From contig JADMJJ010000006.1 in assembly GCA_018780645.1 (NCBI GenBank), forward strand, positions 1-64,000: 64,000 nt of DNA. The letters run 5' to 3'. Below are positions 1-8,739 of the stretch, piece by piece. Numbering within the stretch: the first letter of the stretch is position 1; each line of letters opens with the position of its first letter. Origin of the DNA: Burkholderiaceae bacterium (GTDB taxonomy: Bacteria; Pseudomonadota; Gammaproteobacteria; Burkholderiales; Burkholderiaceae_C). The translations under genes and the position numbers were made by a program. The notes beneath the pieces were generated by a model, which worked only from the letters and a program-made list of their open reading frames with translations, ran no database searches and had not been told where the DNA came from.

Positions 1-414
1 GCGCTGCATGCCCTGCAGCACGGCGCGCACGGCCAGCGACTTGTCTTTCAGCACGGTCTGAAAATGGGTTTCCAGGCGGCGGTTCTTGCTCAAGAGGTCG
101 TTGAGGTCGCGGTACAGAAAGCGGTATTGCCAGATCAGCTCGAACAGCATGTGGAAGAACAGCCAGGCGTCCTCGACATTGCGCACGCTGTCGGCGGCCC
201 GCAGCAACTCGTTCAGCGCCGTTTCGTAGCGATCGAACAGCGCGTTGATCAGCTCGTCCTTGGCCGGGTAGTGGTAGTAGAGATTGCCGGGGCTGATTTT
301 CAGCTCGGCAGAAATCAGCGTGGTGGAGACATTGGGCTCGCCAAAGCGGTTGAAGAGGTCCAATGTGACCTCAAGGATGCGTTCGGCCGTGCGGCGCGGC
401 TTCTTGGCTTGCAT
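1..414 (-). CDS. TetR/AcrR family transcriptional regulator (3' end missing)
   Basis: The gene runs off the left edge; 138 residues are visible from an ATG at 414. The N-terminal 55 residues form a typical TetR DNA-binding domain: helix one includes RILEVTLDLFNRFGEPNVS, followed by a helix-turn-helix ending in the family hallmark GNLYYHYPAKDEL at about residues 43-55. The remaining residues (ALFDRYETALNELL, then an aromatic-rich helical stretch with DAWLFFHMLFELIWQYRFLY) belong to the ligand-binding domain. Proteins of this family repress nearby genes and are released by small molecules. The target cannot be read from this window because the next gene on this strand lies outside it. The downstream PEP-CTERM gene has its own terminator, so the two are probably not co-transcribed. 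Confidence 0.9.
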   Translation of the reverse strand, partial: MQAKKPRRTAERILEVTLDLFNRFGEPNVSTTLISAELKISPGNLYYHYPAKDELINALFDRYETALNELLRAADSVRNVEDAWLFFHMLFELIWQYRFLYRDLNDLLSKNRRLETHFQTVLKDKSLAVRAVLQGMQR

Positions 415-474
415 TCAGCTTGTCTCCTGTGCGCCTGCATTCTGGCATCAAGGCTGCAGTGACCCGATGGCGAC

Positions 475-502
475 AAGAAAAAAGGCCGGCAATGCCGGCC
501 TT
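475..502 (-). terminator. Rho-independent terminator after the PEP-CTERM gene
   Basis: On the minus strand a 9-bp perfect stem (AAGGCCGGC / GCCGGCCTT, 3-base loop) is followed directly by a run of T residues at 475-483. It lies about 20 bases past the stop codon of the PEP-CTERM gene and separates it from the TetR gene. Confidence 0.85.
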
Positions 503-522
503 GGTGCGATGCGTGACAGCGC

Positions 523-1074
523 TCAGGCGCTGCGGCGGCGGGCGATGCGGCCCACGGCCAGCAGGCCGGCCAGCAAGAGTGCATAGCTGGCGGGTTCAGG
601 CACGGCGCTGACGCTGAGCGCCCCCGCGACCGATGCAGACCCGGGCCCAGGGAAGACGCCCTGCCAGAGCCCGGCCGCGTCGATCTGGTTGACATTTGGC
701 GCATTCCAGCCAAAGAGATACTTATTGTTTGAGTTCTTCTGGGAATAGACCAGCCAGTGAAAGCTGTTCAAGCCGGAATGGGTCCAGTCGGTGACGGCCG
801 AGCCGTCCCAGGTCAGGAAGTAGGGTGCTGCCACGGAGTCGGCGAACGCCCCCATCGTGTACTGACCGCCGGACAGGCTGCCCAGCGCAGCAAAGCCGCT
901 GGCGGTGACCGAGAAGTCCAGCACCTGGTACTGACCCGCCACCGGGCTGCTGCCGTCGGTGACGAATTGCCCTGCCTCCGAGCCGAACGACCAGTTCCAG
1001 ACCTGATTGGCCTGGGCGCCGCTGACCAACAAGGTCAAGGCGGCGGCAATGCCGGAAAGCTTGCAAACATTCAT
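523..1074 (-). CDS. PEP-CTERM sorting domain protein
   Basis: This is a 183-residue exported protein. Residues 1-22 are a signal peptide ending in SGAQA. The C terminus carries the PEP-CTERM signal: VPEPASYALLLAGLLAVG followed by the basic tail RIARRRSA (about residues 157-183). Such tails are recognised and cleaved by an exosortase (EpsH/XrtA type), and the protein is delivered to the cell surface or exopolysaccharide matrix. The region between, rich in W, F and G, matches no enzyme family that I recognise. No exosortase gene is in the window. It is a single-gene unit with its own terminator and is divergent from the ABC exporter gene at 1213. Function beyond surface localisation is unknown. 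Confidence 0.88.
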   Translation of the reverse strand: MNVCKLSGIAAALTLLVSGAQANQVWNWSFGSEAGQFVTDGSSPVAGQYQVLDFSVTASGFAALGSLSGGQYTMGAFADSVAAPYFLTWDGSAVTDWTHSGLNSFHWLVYSQKNSNNKYLFGWNAPNVNQIDAAGLWQGVFPGPGSASVAGALSVSAVPEPASYALLLAGLLAVGRIARRRSA

Positions 1075-1212
1075 GGTGGACCTCGGTGCCGGGTTCTATC
1101 ACTTTGCTCGCTGATATTGACCGGGTGCCATGCCGCCCGCAACCCCTTGTATTGGGGGGCGAAGACCGCACGCCAGCGCCAAGGGCGTGCCCTGCCTACA
1201 ATCGTCTGCACC

Positions 1213-2160
1213 ATGAGTTCATCCCCCCCGGCTGTATCCCTTCCCGCCCTGCGCTTTGACAATGTCACCAAAACCTACCGCGGCGGTCAGGTCCGGGCCT
1301 TGGGCGGCGTCAGCTTCGAGATTGCACAGGGCGAGTTCTTCGGCCTGCTGGGACCCAACGGCGCCGGCAAGACGACGCTGATCAGCATCCTGGCCGGGTT
1401 GGCCAGGGCGACGAGCGGCAGCGTATCCGTTCACGGCCACGATGTCGTCAACGACTATGCCGCCGCCCGCCGTGCCCTGGGCGTGGTGCCCCAGGAACTT
1501 GTGTTCGACCCCTTCTTCAGCGTGCGCGAGACGCTGCGCATCCAGAGCGGCTACTTCGGCGTGCGCAATAACGAGGCCTGGATAGACGAGTTGTTGGAAA
1601 ACCTGGGCCTCACCGACAAGGCCAACGCGAATATGCGCCAGCTTTCGGGCGGCATGAAGCGCCGCGTGCTGGTGGCTCAGGCCCTGGTGCACCGCCCGCC
1701 GGTGATCGTGCTGGATGAACCGACCGCAGGCGTCGACGTCGAGCTGCGCCAGACGCTGTGGCAATTCGTCGCCCGCCTGAACAAGGAGGGCCACACGGTG
1801 CTGCTGACGACTCACTATCTGGAAGAGGCAGAGGCCCTGTGCGGGCGTATCGCGATGCTCAAGCAGGGCCGCATCGTGGCGCTGGATCGCACCTCGGCGC
1901 TGCTGGCAGGCACCGCCAGCACGATGTTGCGTTTCAAGCTGGACCAGCCGCTGCCGGCCGGTCTGGCCGAGCGCGCCCGGGTGACGGGCCGCATCGTCCA
2001 GGTCAAGGCCCATGACGCGGCCGAGGTCGAGACGATTCTGTCCACACTGCGCCAGGCCGGCTGCCAGATCGAAGACCTGGAGATAGGCCGCGCCGACCTC
2101 GAAGACGTGTTCCTGGAAATCATGCAAAGCGAGCCAGCGGCCGCGGAGGCCCGCCTGTGA
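1213..2160 (+). CDS. ABC-2 type exporter, ATP-binding protein
   Basis: A 315-residue ATPase that powers export by the permease encoded directly downstream. Walker A GPNGAGKT lies at residues 47-54, the Q-loop Q at 94, the signature LSGGM at 144-148, Walker B VIVLDEP at 164-170 and the switch His at 201. The C-terminal 80 residues resemble the regulatory tail of DrrA/CcmA/NodI-type ATPases. The reading frame is open further upstream, but similarity begins only here. A -10-like TACAAT at 1197-1202 ends ten bases before this ATG, which argues for this start and a very short leader. The stop codon overlaps the GTG of the permease, so the two are translationally coupled. The substrate is not evident; in Burkholderiales this pair commonly sits upstream of bolA. 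Confidence 0.93.
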   Translation: MSSSPPAVSLPALRFDNVTKTYRGGQVRALGGVSFEIAQGEFFGLLGPNGAGKTTLISILAGLARATSGSVSVHGHDVVNDYAAARRALGVVPQELVFDPFFSVRETLRIQSGYFGVRNNEAWIDELLENLGLTDKANANMRQLSGGMKRRVLVAQALVHRPPVIVLDEPTAGVDVELRQTLWQFVARLNKEGHTVLLTTHYLEEAEALCGRIAMLKQGRIVALDRTSALLAGTASTMLRFKLDQPLPAGLAERARVTGRIVQVKAHDAAEVETILSTLRQAGCQIEDLEIGRADLEDVFLEIMQSEPAAAEARL

Positions 2161-2948
2161 ATACCCATCTCGTCAATCAAAGCAGCCATCCGCTGGCGGG
2201 GGCCCGCACGCTGTTCTACAAGGAGGTGCTGCGCTTCTGGAAGGTCGCCTTCCAGACCGTGGCCGCGCCGGTCCTGACGGCGGTGATGTATCTGCTGATC
2301 TTCGGCCATGTGCTGGAGGATCATGTAAAGGTCTATGACTCGGTTGGCTACACCAGCTTCCTGATCCCTGGCCTGGTGATGATGAGCGTGCTGCAGAACA
2401 GCTTTGCCAATTCATCGTCCAGCCTGATACAGAGCAAGATCACCGGCAACCTGGTGTTTCTGCTGCTGACGCCGCTGTCGCACTGGGCCTGGTACAGCGC
2501 CTATGTCGGCGCCTCCATCGTGCGTGGCGTGGCTGTCGGCCTGGGCGTGATGGTGGTCACCGTCTGGTTCGCGCCGCCGGGCATGGCCCAGCCGCTGTGG
2601 GTGCTGGTGTTCGCCGTGCTGGGCGCGGCGATGATGGGCACCTTGGGCCTGATCGCCGGCCTGTGGGCCGAGAAGTTCGATCAGCTGGCCGCCTTCCAGA
2701 ACTTCATCATCATGCCGATGACGTTTCTGTCCGGCGTGTTCTATTCCGTGCATTCGCTACCCGCCTTCTGGCAGGGCGTCAGCCATCTGAACCCGTTTTT
2801 CTACATGATCGACGGTTTCCGACGCGGCTTCTTCGGCGTCAGCGATGTGTCGCCCTGGTTGAGCCTGGGGGTGGTCGGAGTCAGCTTCGCGCTTGTTGCG
2901 GGAATTGCTCTGCAGCTGCTGAAGTCGGGCTACAAGATCCGCAGCTGA
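2157..2948 (+). CDS. ABC-2 type exporter, membrane permease
   Basis: A 263-residue integral membrane protein of the ABC2_membrane family with about six hydrophobic segments. The conserved region near residues 85-100 (SSSSLIQSKITGNLVFLLLTP) and the C-terminal FLSGVFYSVHSLPAFWQ and LNPFFYMIDGFRRGFFG stretches are characteristic of the YadH/NodJ/DrrB group. The start is a GTG that overlaps the TGA of the ATPase gene (GTGA), so production of the two subunits is coupled. Together they form a two-component exporter in the inner membrane; the substrate is unknown. bolA follows after 25 bases. Confidence 0.92.
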   Translation: MNTHLVNQSSHPLAGARTLFYKEVLRFWKVAFQTVAAPVLTAVMYLLIFGHVLEDHVKVYDSVGYTSFLIPGLVMMSVLQNSFANSSSSLIQSKITGNLVFLLLTPLSHWAWYSAYVGASIVRGVAVGLGVMVVTVWFAPPGMAQPLWVLVFAVLGAAMMGTLGLIAGLWAEKFDQLAAFQNFIIMPMTFLSGVFYSVHSLPAFWQGVSHLNPFFYMIDGFRRGFFGVSDVSPWLSLGVVGVSFALVAGIALQLLKSGYKIRS

Positions 2949-2973
2949 CGTCAGCCACTAGAATCTCTCCACC

Positions 2974-3234
2974 ATGGCCGATCCCACCGCAGCTGAAGTT
3001 CAGCACTACATTTCCCAAGGCCTTGCCTGCGACACCCTGCAGGTCGAGGGAGATGGCCGGCATTTCTTTGCCACCATCGTCTCGCCCGAATTCGAGGGCC
3101 TGAGCCGCATCAAGCGACACCAGCGCGTCTACACGGCGCTGGGCGACCGCATGCGCGAGCAGATCCATGCGCTGTCGATGAAGACGCTGACGCCGGCCGA
3201 ATGGGCCGCCGCGCCGGTCACGCAGCAGCATTGA
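2974..3234 (+). CDS. BolA/IbaG family protein
   Basis: An 86-residue protein of the BolA superfamily: beta strand [19 protein letters not shown], then the conserved [17 protein letters not shown] helix with the RHQ motif and a C-terminal MKTLTPAEW segment. IbaG/BolA proteins partner with monothiol glutaredoxins in iron-sulfur cluster trafficking. The length suits the family. A -10-like TAGAAT at 2959-2964 ends nine bases before the ATG, so it may have its own promoter and nearly leaderless mRNA. In many Burkholderiales murA lies between this gene and hisG; here the gap to hisG is only 49 bases and murA is absent. Confidence 0.92.
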   Translation: MADPTAAEVQHYISQGLACDTLQVEGDGRHFFATIVSPEFEGLSRIKRHQRVYTALGDRMREQIHALSMKTLTPAEWAAAPVTQQH

Positions 3235-3283
3235 CAGCGCCTGCGGGCGCTTCGGCCCTGATGGCCACCAACAGGATCACCAC

Positions 3284-3922
3284 ATGATCACCCTGGCACT
3301 TTCCAAAGGCCGCATCTTCGATGACACCTTGCCGCTGCTGCGTGCCGCCGGCATCGAGGTGCTGGACGACCCCGAGACCTCGCGCAAGCTGATCCTGGAC
3401 ACCAACCAGCCCGATGTGCGCGTCGTGCTGGTGCGGGCCACCGATGTGCCCACCTATGTCCAGTACGGCGGCGCCGATCTGGGGGTGGCCGGCAGGGACG
3501 TGCTGATCGAGCATGGCGGCGAGGGCCTGTACCAGCCGCTCGATCTGAAAATCGCCGCCTGCCGCATGAGCGTCGCCGTGCGCGCCGACTTCGACTACCA
3601 GGCCGCCGTCAAGCAGGGCTCGCGCCTGCGCGTGGCCACCAAGTTCACGACCATTGCCCGCGACCACTTCGCCGACAAGGGCGTGCACATCGACCTGATC
3701 AAGCTCTACGGCTCGATGGAGCTGGCGCCGCTGACCGGACTGGCCGACGCCATCGTTGACCTGGTCTCCACCGGCAACACGCTGCGCGCCAATCATCTGG
3801 TCGAGGTCGAGCAGATCATGGACATCTCGTCGCGCCTGGTCGTCAATCAGGCCGCCTTGAAGTTGAAGCGCGAGCCGCTGCGCCGGCTGATCGACGCCTT
3901 CGCCTCCGCCATCCCGACCTGA
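3284..3922 (+). CDS. hisG: ATP phosphoribosyltransferase, short form
   Basis: The first enzyme of histidine biosynthesis, joining ATP and PRPP. At 212 residues this is the short (HisG-S) form without the C-terminal regulatory domain, which works only in a complex with HisZ; hisZ is not in the window. Landmarks are the start [18 protein letters not shown], the [23 protein letters not shown] block (about residues 50-72) and the PRPP-binding loop [14 protein letters not shown] (about 159-172). An AGGA element lies seven bases before the ATG. hisD follows after 20 bases, so hisG and hisD probably form one transcript. Confidence 0.97.
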   Translation: MITLALSKGRIFDDTLPLLRAAGIEVLDDPETSRKLILDTNQPDVRVVLVRATDVPTYVQYGGADLGVAGRDVLIEHGGEGLYQPLDLKIAACRMSVAVRADFDYQAAVKQGSRLRVATKFTTIARDHFADKGVHIDLIKLYGSMELAPLTGLADAIVDLVSTGNTLRANHLVEVEQIMDISSRLVVNQAALKLKREPLRRLIDAFASAIPT

Positions 3923-3942
3923 AGCATCTAGCCGTAACCGCC

Positions 3943-5250
3943 ATGAACCTGCGCCAACTCAGCACCTCGCAAGCCGATTTCGAAGCCGAGTTCCAGCGGG
4001 TGCTGCATTGGTCGGCCGAGACCGATGACGCGATCGAGCGGCGGGTGGCCGAGATACTGGCCGATGTGAAGGCTCGCGGCGACGCGGCGGTGCTGGAGTA
4101 CACGGCGCGCTTCGATCTGGTGCAGGCCGATAGCGTGGCCGTGCTGGAGCTGACCCGCGAAGAACTGAAGGCCGCCTTCGAGGCCATCACCCCGGCCCAG
4201 CGCCATGCCTTGCAGGCCGCGGCCGAGCGGGTGCGCAGCTATCACGAGCGCCAGAAACAGGCCTGCGGCCTGAGCTGGAGCTATCGCGACGAAGACGGCA
4301 CCCTGCTGGGCCAGAAGGTCACGCCGCTGGACCGCGTCGGCATCTATGTGCCCGGCGGCAAGGCGGCCTATCCGAGCAGCGTCTTGATGAATGCCATTCC
4401 GGCCCAGGTGGCCGGCGTGCCCGAGATCATCATGGTGGTGCCCACGCCTCGTGGAGAGAAGAACGCGCTGGTGCTGGCCGCCGCCTATGTCGCCGGCGTG
4501 CACCGTGCCTTTACCGTGGGCGGCGCGCAAGCGGTTGGCGCGCTGGCCCATGGCACGGCGACGATACCCAAGGTCGACAAGATCACCGGCCCCGGCAATG
4601 CCTATGTGGCCAGCGCCAAGAAGCATGTGTTCGGCCTGGTCGGCATCGACATGATTGCCGGCCCCAGCGAAATCCTGGTGCTCGCCGATGGCACGACCCC
4701 GCCCGACTGGGTGGCGATGGACCTGTTCAGCCAGGCCGAGCATGACGAGCTGGCGCAAAGCATTCTGCTGAGCCCTGATGCGGCCTATATCGCCCAGGTG
4801 CGCGAGGCGATTGAGCGACTGCTGCCGGCAATGCCGCGTGAGGCCGTGATCCGCGCTTCGCTGGAGGGCCGTGGCGCCTTGATACACACTCGCTCGATGG
4901 AAGAGGCCTGCGAGATCAGCAACCGCATCGCGCCGGAGCATCTGGAGGTGTCGAGTTCCGACCCGCATCGCTGGGAGCCGCTGCTGCGCCATGCCGGCGC
5001 GATCTTCCTCGGTGCCTACACCAGCGAATCGCTGGGCGACTACTGCGCCGGGCCGAACCATGTGCTGCCCACCTCGGGCACGGCGCGCTTCTCCTCGCCG
5101 CTGGGTGTGTACGACTTCCAGAAGCGCAGCAGCCTGATCGAAGTGAGCGAGGCCGGCGCGCAGAAGCTGGGCCCCATCGCCGCCGAGCTGGCCTATGGCG
5201 AGGGCCTGCAGGGCCATGCCCGCGCCGCCGAGATGCGGCTCAAGCAGTAA
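3943..5250 (+). CDS. hisD: Histidinol dehydrogenase
   Basis: A 435-residue zinc enzyme that catalyses the last two oxidation steps from L-histidinol to L-histidine using NAD+. Recognised from [20 protein letters not shown] (about residues 125-144), the [13 protein letters not shown] block, the nucleotide-site stretch [26 protein letters not shown], the zinc/catalytic region [10 protein letters not shown] and the C-terminal APEHLEV and [15 protein letters not shown] motifs. Length and all blocks are intact. It ends four bases from the stop of the chemoreceptor gene on the other strand, so the two are convergent with almost no spacer and no visible intrinsic terminator. In the usual Burkholderiales order hisC would come next; here that order is interrupted. 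Confidence 0.98.
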   Translation: MNLRQLSTSQADFEAEFQRVLHWSAETDDAIERRVAEILADVKARGDAAVLEYTARFDLVQADSVAVLELTREELKAAFEAITPAQRHALQAAAERVRSYHERQKQACGLSWSYRDEDGTLLGQKVTPLDRVGIYVPGGKAAYPSSVLMNAIPAQVAGVPEIIMVVPTPRGEKNALVLAAAYVAGVHRAFTVGGAQAVGALAHGTATIPKVDKITGPGNAYVASAKKHVFGLVGIDMIAGPSEILVLADGTTPPDWVAMDLFSQAEHDELAQSILLSPDAAYIAQVREAIERLLPAMPREAVIRASLEGRGALIHTRSMEEACEISNRIAPEHLEVSSSDPHRWEPLLRHAGAIFLGAYTSESLGDYCAGPNHVLPTSGTARFSSPLGVYDFQKRSSLIEVSEAGAQKLGPIAAELAYGEGLQGHARAAEMRLKQ

Positions 5251-5253
5251 ACG

Positions 5254-6804
5254 TCACGCGACGCGGAAGGCGCCCAGCGCCTGATCGACGCTCTGCGTCT
5301 GCTGGCGCAGGCTTTCGGCCGCGGCTGCAGTCTGCTCCACCAGGGCGGCGTTCTGCTGCGTGCCCTCGTCGATCTCGTGCAGGGTCTGGCCCATGCCGCT
5401 GACGGCCTCGCTCTGCGCCCGTATCGCAGCCTCGGTCTGGCCCATCAGCGCGCTGACCTTCTGCACCTGCTGCACTACCTCGTCTATGGTGGCGCGCGCC
5501 TCGGCCACCGTGCGGCCGCCGCTCTCGACCTGGTTGACGCTGTCCTGTATCAAGGCCTTGATTTCGCGGGCTGCGGTGGCGCTTCGCTGGGCCAGCGATC
5601 GCACCTCGGCCGCCACGACGGCAAAGCCGCGCCCCTGTTCGCCGGCGCGTGCCGCCTCGACGGCGGCGTTCAGCGCCAGGATATTGGTCTGGAAGGCGAT
5701 GCCGTCTATCACGCCGGTGATGTCGGCAATCCTGTGGCTTGCCGCCTGTATGCCCTGCATGGTCTGCACCACCTCACCGACCGCCGTGCCGCCGCGCGCC
5801 GCCGTGCTTGAGGCCTGGCGCGCCAGTGTGTCGGCTTCGCGCGCGCTGCCGGCGCTGTGGCCCACCACGTCGGCCATCGCCTGCATGGCCTGCGCGGCCT
5901 GCTGCAGCCGCGCCGCCTGCTGCTCGGTACGCACCGACAGATCGCTATTGCCCACCGCGATCTCGGTGGATGCAAGCGTGATCGTTGAGCTGCCCTCGCG
6001 CACGCGCTGGACGAAGCCGCGCAGCTGGCAGACCATGGTGCCCAGTTCGGCCTGCAGCTGACCGAGCTCGTCCCCGCCGTGCAGTGCTTGAGCGCCACCG
6101 CGCAGGTCGCCCTTGGCCACTGCGCGGGTGATCTGCATCGCCTGGCGCAGCGGCGACATGACGCTGCGCAGCAGCCACAGATAGCCCAGCAGCAGCAGCA
6201 CCGACAGCAGCACCGCCACCGTAGGCATCACCCACAGGCCCTGGGTGCGTGTGGCTTCGAAGCCGGCCGTCGCCTGTTCGGCAAAGGTATTGGCCTGCAG
6301 CACCGTCTGGTCGACGGCGGCGCGGTGGCGCTCGTAGATCTGGTGCACGGCCTTCAGGCCCTCGCGTGCGGCGGCGGCATCGCCTGCCAGCAGGGGGGCA
6401 ATCACCTGATTGCGTGAGGCGGCGAGCATCAGCTGGGCCTGCTCATGCTGGGCGCCCAGCAGGGCCCTTTCCAGGCCATGGGGAGGGTTGGCCTGCCAAT
6501 GCCTGATGCGGGTCTCGTACTCGCTGGCCAGGCGGTCCAGCGTTTCGCGGCCCTGCGCCGGCGTCAGGGTACCCTCGACAGCCGCCGACATCGCCAGGCG
6601 CAGCTCGATCAAATACATAGGCGGCGGCAGGATATCGGCCACCAGATCCTTGGCCACAAAGGCCTTGGCGGCATGGAACTGCAACTGGTTGTAGCTCCAC
6701 AAGGACTGGGCCAGCATCACCAGTGCGGCGCTCAAGCCGACCAGCGCGAGCGCGGCAATGCGCAAGCGCAATGACATCGTTCTCGAACTTCTTGTTGTGG
6801 CCAT
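5254..6804 (-). CDS. Methyl-accepting chemotaxis protein
   Basis: A 516-residue transmembrane chemoreceptor. A first membrane segment lies at about residues 12-32 and a second at about 190-212; the periplasmic stretch between them is all-helical, in the manner of a four-helix-bundle ligand domain. HAMP follows (about 213-265), then the cytoplasmic signalling domain whose conserved tip reads [20 protein letters not shown] with [14 protein letters not shown] just after. Flanking heptad helices contain the glutamine/glutamate pairs typical of methylation sites. There is no C-terminal pentapeptide for CheR binding. A purine-rich GGGGGAA precedes the ATG. It lies alone on the minus strand between hisD and the toxin-antitoxin pair. 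The ligand is unknown. Confidence 0.95.
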   Translation of the reverse strand: MATTRSSRTMSLRLRIAALALVGLSAALVMLAQSLWSYNQLQFHAAKAFVAKDLVADILPPPMYLIELRLAMSAAVEGTLTPAQGRETLDRLASEYETRIRHWQANPPHGLERALLGAQHEQAQLMLAASRNQVIAPLLAGDAAAAREGLKAVHQIYERHRAAVDQTVLQANTFAEQATAGFEATRTQGLWVMPTVAVLLSVLLLLGYLWLLRSVMSPLRQAMQITRAVAKGDLRGGAQALHGGDELGQLQAELGTMVCQLRGFVQRVREGSSTITLASTEIAVGNSDLSVRTEQQAARLQQAAQAMQAMADVVGHSAGSAREADTLARQASSTAARGGTAVGEVVQTMQGIQAASHRIADITGVIDGIAFQTNILALNAAVEAARAGEQGRGFAVVAAEVRSLAQRSATAAREIKALIQDSVNQVESGGRTVAEARATIDEVVQQVQKVSALMGQTEAAIRAQSEAVSGMGQTLHEIDEGTQQNAALVEQTAAAAESLRQQTQSVDQALGAFRVA

Positions 6805-6946
6805 GATTCCCCCGACCGTCCGTTGCGGGCTGTGCCCGTGGCCAGACCGTCTGAGAACTGCTCCCTTGTCGTACTTTCGTCGCTATTCGCACAAAATGAA
6901 AATGGAAATCGACCTGGCGAGCAATAGTTAGCCACGAAATCCGTGC

Positions 6947-6963
6947 AACACGAACTTCGTGTT
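6947..6963 (+). promoter_or_regulatory. Palindromic operator upstream of the antitoxin gene
   Basis: AACACGAACTTCGTGTT is a perfect 8-1-8 inverted repeat ending 11 bases before the antitoxin ATG. A weaker related dyad, CACGAAATCCGTG, sits at about 6932-6944. Ribbon-helix-helix antitoxins bind such short palindromes in pairs to repress their own promoter, so this is the likely autoregulatory operator. It is inferred from symmetry and position only. Confidence 0.6.
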
Positions 6964-6974
6964 AACCTGTTGCC

Positions 6975-7208
6975 ATGAAGAACGTCACCGTCACGATGGA
7001 AGACGGCGTGGCCGACTGGGCCCGCATGGAAGCGGCGCGGCGCAACACCAGCGTGTCGCGCCTGGTCGGCGAGTTGCTGGCCGAAAAGATGCACCACGAC
7101 GACGCCTACGAGCGCGCAATGCGCGAGGCGCTGGAGTTCAAGAGCTGGGGCTCCTCCGGCGTCAAGCCCGAGCAGCGGGCCGACAGCTACACGCCAAGGC
7201 CGCGCTGA
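6975..7208 (+). CDS. VapB-like ribbon-helix-helix antitoxin
   Basis: A 77-residue protein. The N-terminal KNVTVTMEDGVADWARMEAARRN...SVSRLVGELL pattern (residues 2-37) fits a ribbon-helix-helix DNA-binding domain of the CopG/Arc type: a short beta strand and two helices. The C-terminal half (ERAMREALEFKSWG and a polar tail) would be the toxin-binding region. Its stop shares a base with the start of the PIN-domain toxin gene (TGATG), the standard layout of vapBC modules. A palindromic operator lies just upstream. It is expected to neutralise the toxin and repress the operon. Confidence 0.85.
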   Translation: MKNVTVTMEDGVADWARMEAARRNTSVSRLVGELLAEKMHHDDAYERAMREALEFKSWGSSGVKPEQRADSYTPRPR

Positions 7209-7654
7209 TGCTGGTTTTCGTGGACACCGGCCTGCTCCTGAGCTGCTTTGACGACGAAGACGCGGCGCGCCGCGACCGCGCCCGCGACTGGATAGGCCAG
7301 TGCTGGCAGCGCCGTTGCGGCAGGCTCAGTACCCAGGTGCTGAACGAGTTCTACAGCAGCGCGCGCCGCCATTTTCCGCAGGCCATCACCGCCGGCGATG
7401 CGCGGGCCGAGGTGCGCCGCTACCAGCACTGGAAGCCCTGGTCCATCGACCATCCGACGGTCGAGACGGCCTGGGCGGTGGAGAGTCGCTACGGCGTCAA
7501 CTACTGGGACGCGCTGATCGTCGCCGCGGCCCAGCAACAGGGTTGCGAGCTGCTGCTCAGCGAGGCCCTGCCTCACGAACAGCGCTACGAGAGCGTGCAA
7601 GTGATCAACCCTTTCAGCGTCGGGCCCGAACGGCTCGACCAGCCCCCAGCATGA
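7208..7654 (+). CDS. VapC-like PIN-domain toxin (probable ribonuclease)
   Basis: A 148-residue PIN-domain protein. The N terminus MLVFVDTGLLL gives the first catalytic Asp at residue 6 (families usually read DTN; here DTG). The second acidic residue is Glu47 in LNEFYS and the third Asp101 in NYWDALIVAAA. The segment that normally reads SEDLQ here reads SEALP, so the usual fourth acidic position (residue 120) is Ala. PIN toxins cleave RNA, often initiator tRNA or rRNA, with Mg2+ held by these acids; loss of the fourth can lower but need not abolish activity. The stop codon overlaps the hisC start (ATGA), coupling toxin and hisC translation. Confidence 0.85.
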   Translation: MLVFVDTGLLLSCFDDEDAARRDRARDWIGQCWQRRCGRLSTQVLNEFYSSARRHFPQAITAGDARAEVRRYQHWKPWSIDHPTVETAWAVESRYGVNYWDALIVAAAQQQGCELLLSEALPHEQRYESVQVINPFSVGPERLDQPPA

Positions 7655-8739
7655 GCAACAAGATGCAGCAACTGATGGCGCGCAGCCTTCGCGCCGATGT
7701 GCAGACGATGAAGGCCTATCCGATCCAGACCTCGGCCGGCCTGGTCAAGCTGGACACGATGGAAAACCCGTTCCGCCTGCCCGAGCACCTGCAGCAGGCG
7801 CTGGGCGAGCGCCTCGGCAGGGTGGCGCTGAACCGCTATCCGGCCGAGCGCCTGAACGACCTGCGCGCGGCGCTGGCCGCCCACGCCCATATGCCCGAGG
7901 GCTGCGACATCACCCTGGGCAATGGCTCGGACGAGATCATCACCATGCTCAGCATGGCCTGCAATGTGCCGGGCGCGGTCTATCTGTCGCCGCTGCCCAG
8001 CTTCGTGATGTACGGCATGTCGGCCCAACTGCAGGGCGCGAAGTTTGTTGGTGTGCCGCTGACGGCCGACTTCGAGCTCGACGGCCCGGCGATGCTGGCG
8101 GCCATTGCCGCCGAAAAGCCCAACCTGATCTACCTGGCCTACCCGAACAACCCGACCGGCAGCCTGTGGGACGACGCGGTGATTGAGCAGGTCATCGCCG
8201 CCGCCGGCGAGATCGGCGCCCTGGTCGTGATGGACGAGGCCTACCAGCCCTTTGCCGAGCGCGATTCGATGCCGCGCCTGGTCCGCCACGAGCATGTGCT
8301 AATCATGCGCACGATGAGCAAGTTCGGCCTGGCCGGCGTGCGCATCGGCTATCTGATAGCCCGCAAGGCGCTGATCACCGAGATCGACAAGCTGCGCCCG
8401 CCCTTCAATGTCGGCGTGCTCAACACCGAGGCAGCGCTGTTCGCGCTGGAGCATGTGGGCGAGTATTCGCGCCAGGCCGCCATCCTGCGCGAACAGCGCG
8501 AGTTGTTGTTTGCCGAGTTGCAGGCTCTGCCCGGTGTGCAGCCGTTCCCCAGCCAGGGCAATATGATTCTGGCGCGGGTGCCCGACGCGGCCGCCACCTT
8601 CGAGGGCATGAAGGCGCGCGGCATTCTGATCAAGAACGTCTCGGCCATGCACCCGTTGCTGGCCAACTGCCTGCGCATCACCGTCAGCTTTGCTGAGGAA
8701 AATGCCATGATGCTGTCTGCCCTGAAAGCGAGTTTGTGA
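7651..8739 (+). CDS. hisC: Histidinol-phosphate aminotransferase
   Basis: A 362-residue PLP-dependent class I/II aminotransferase converting imidazole acetol phosphate to histidinol phosphate. Key features are YPNNPTG at residues 164-170, the MDEAY Asp at 195, the PLP lysine at 224 in TMSKFGLAG and the phosphate-binding Arg at 231 in RIGY. The reading frame is open well upstream through the toxin gene in another frame, but homology begins at this ATG. No Shine-Dalgarno sequence is visible, and the ATG overlaps the toxin stop codon, so translation probably depends on ribosomes finishing the toxin gene; an in-frame ATG at 7663 is an alternative. The stop overlaps the hisB start. Confidence 0.97.
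   Translation: MSNKMQQLMARSLRADVQTMKAYPIQTSAGLVKLDTMENPFRLPEHLQQALGERLGRVALNRYPAERLNDLRAALAAHAHMPEGCDITLGNGSDEIITMLSMACNVPGAVYLSPLPSFVMYGMSAQLQGAKFVGVPLTADFELDGPAMLAAIAAEKPNLIYLAYPNNPTGSLWDDAVIEQVIAAAGEIGALVVMDEAYQPFAERDSMPRLVRHEHVLIMRTMSKFGLAGVRIGYLIARKALITEIDKLRPPFNVGVLNTEAALFALEHVGEYSRQAAILREQRELLFAELQALPGVQPFPSQGNMILARVPDAAATFEGMKARGILIKNVSAMHPLLANCLRITVSFAEENAMMLSALKASL

Noticed and set aside
757-1212. N-terminal extension of the ABC ATPase frame back to 757
   Set aside because: Similarity to the family starts at 1213; the extension overlaps the PEP-CTERM gene on the other strand and has no homology that I recognise.
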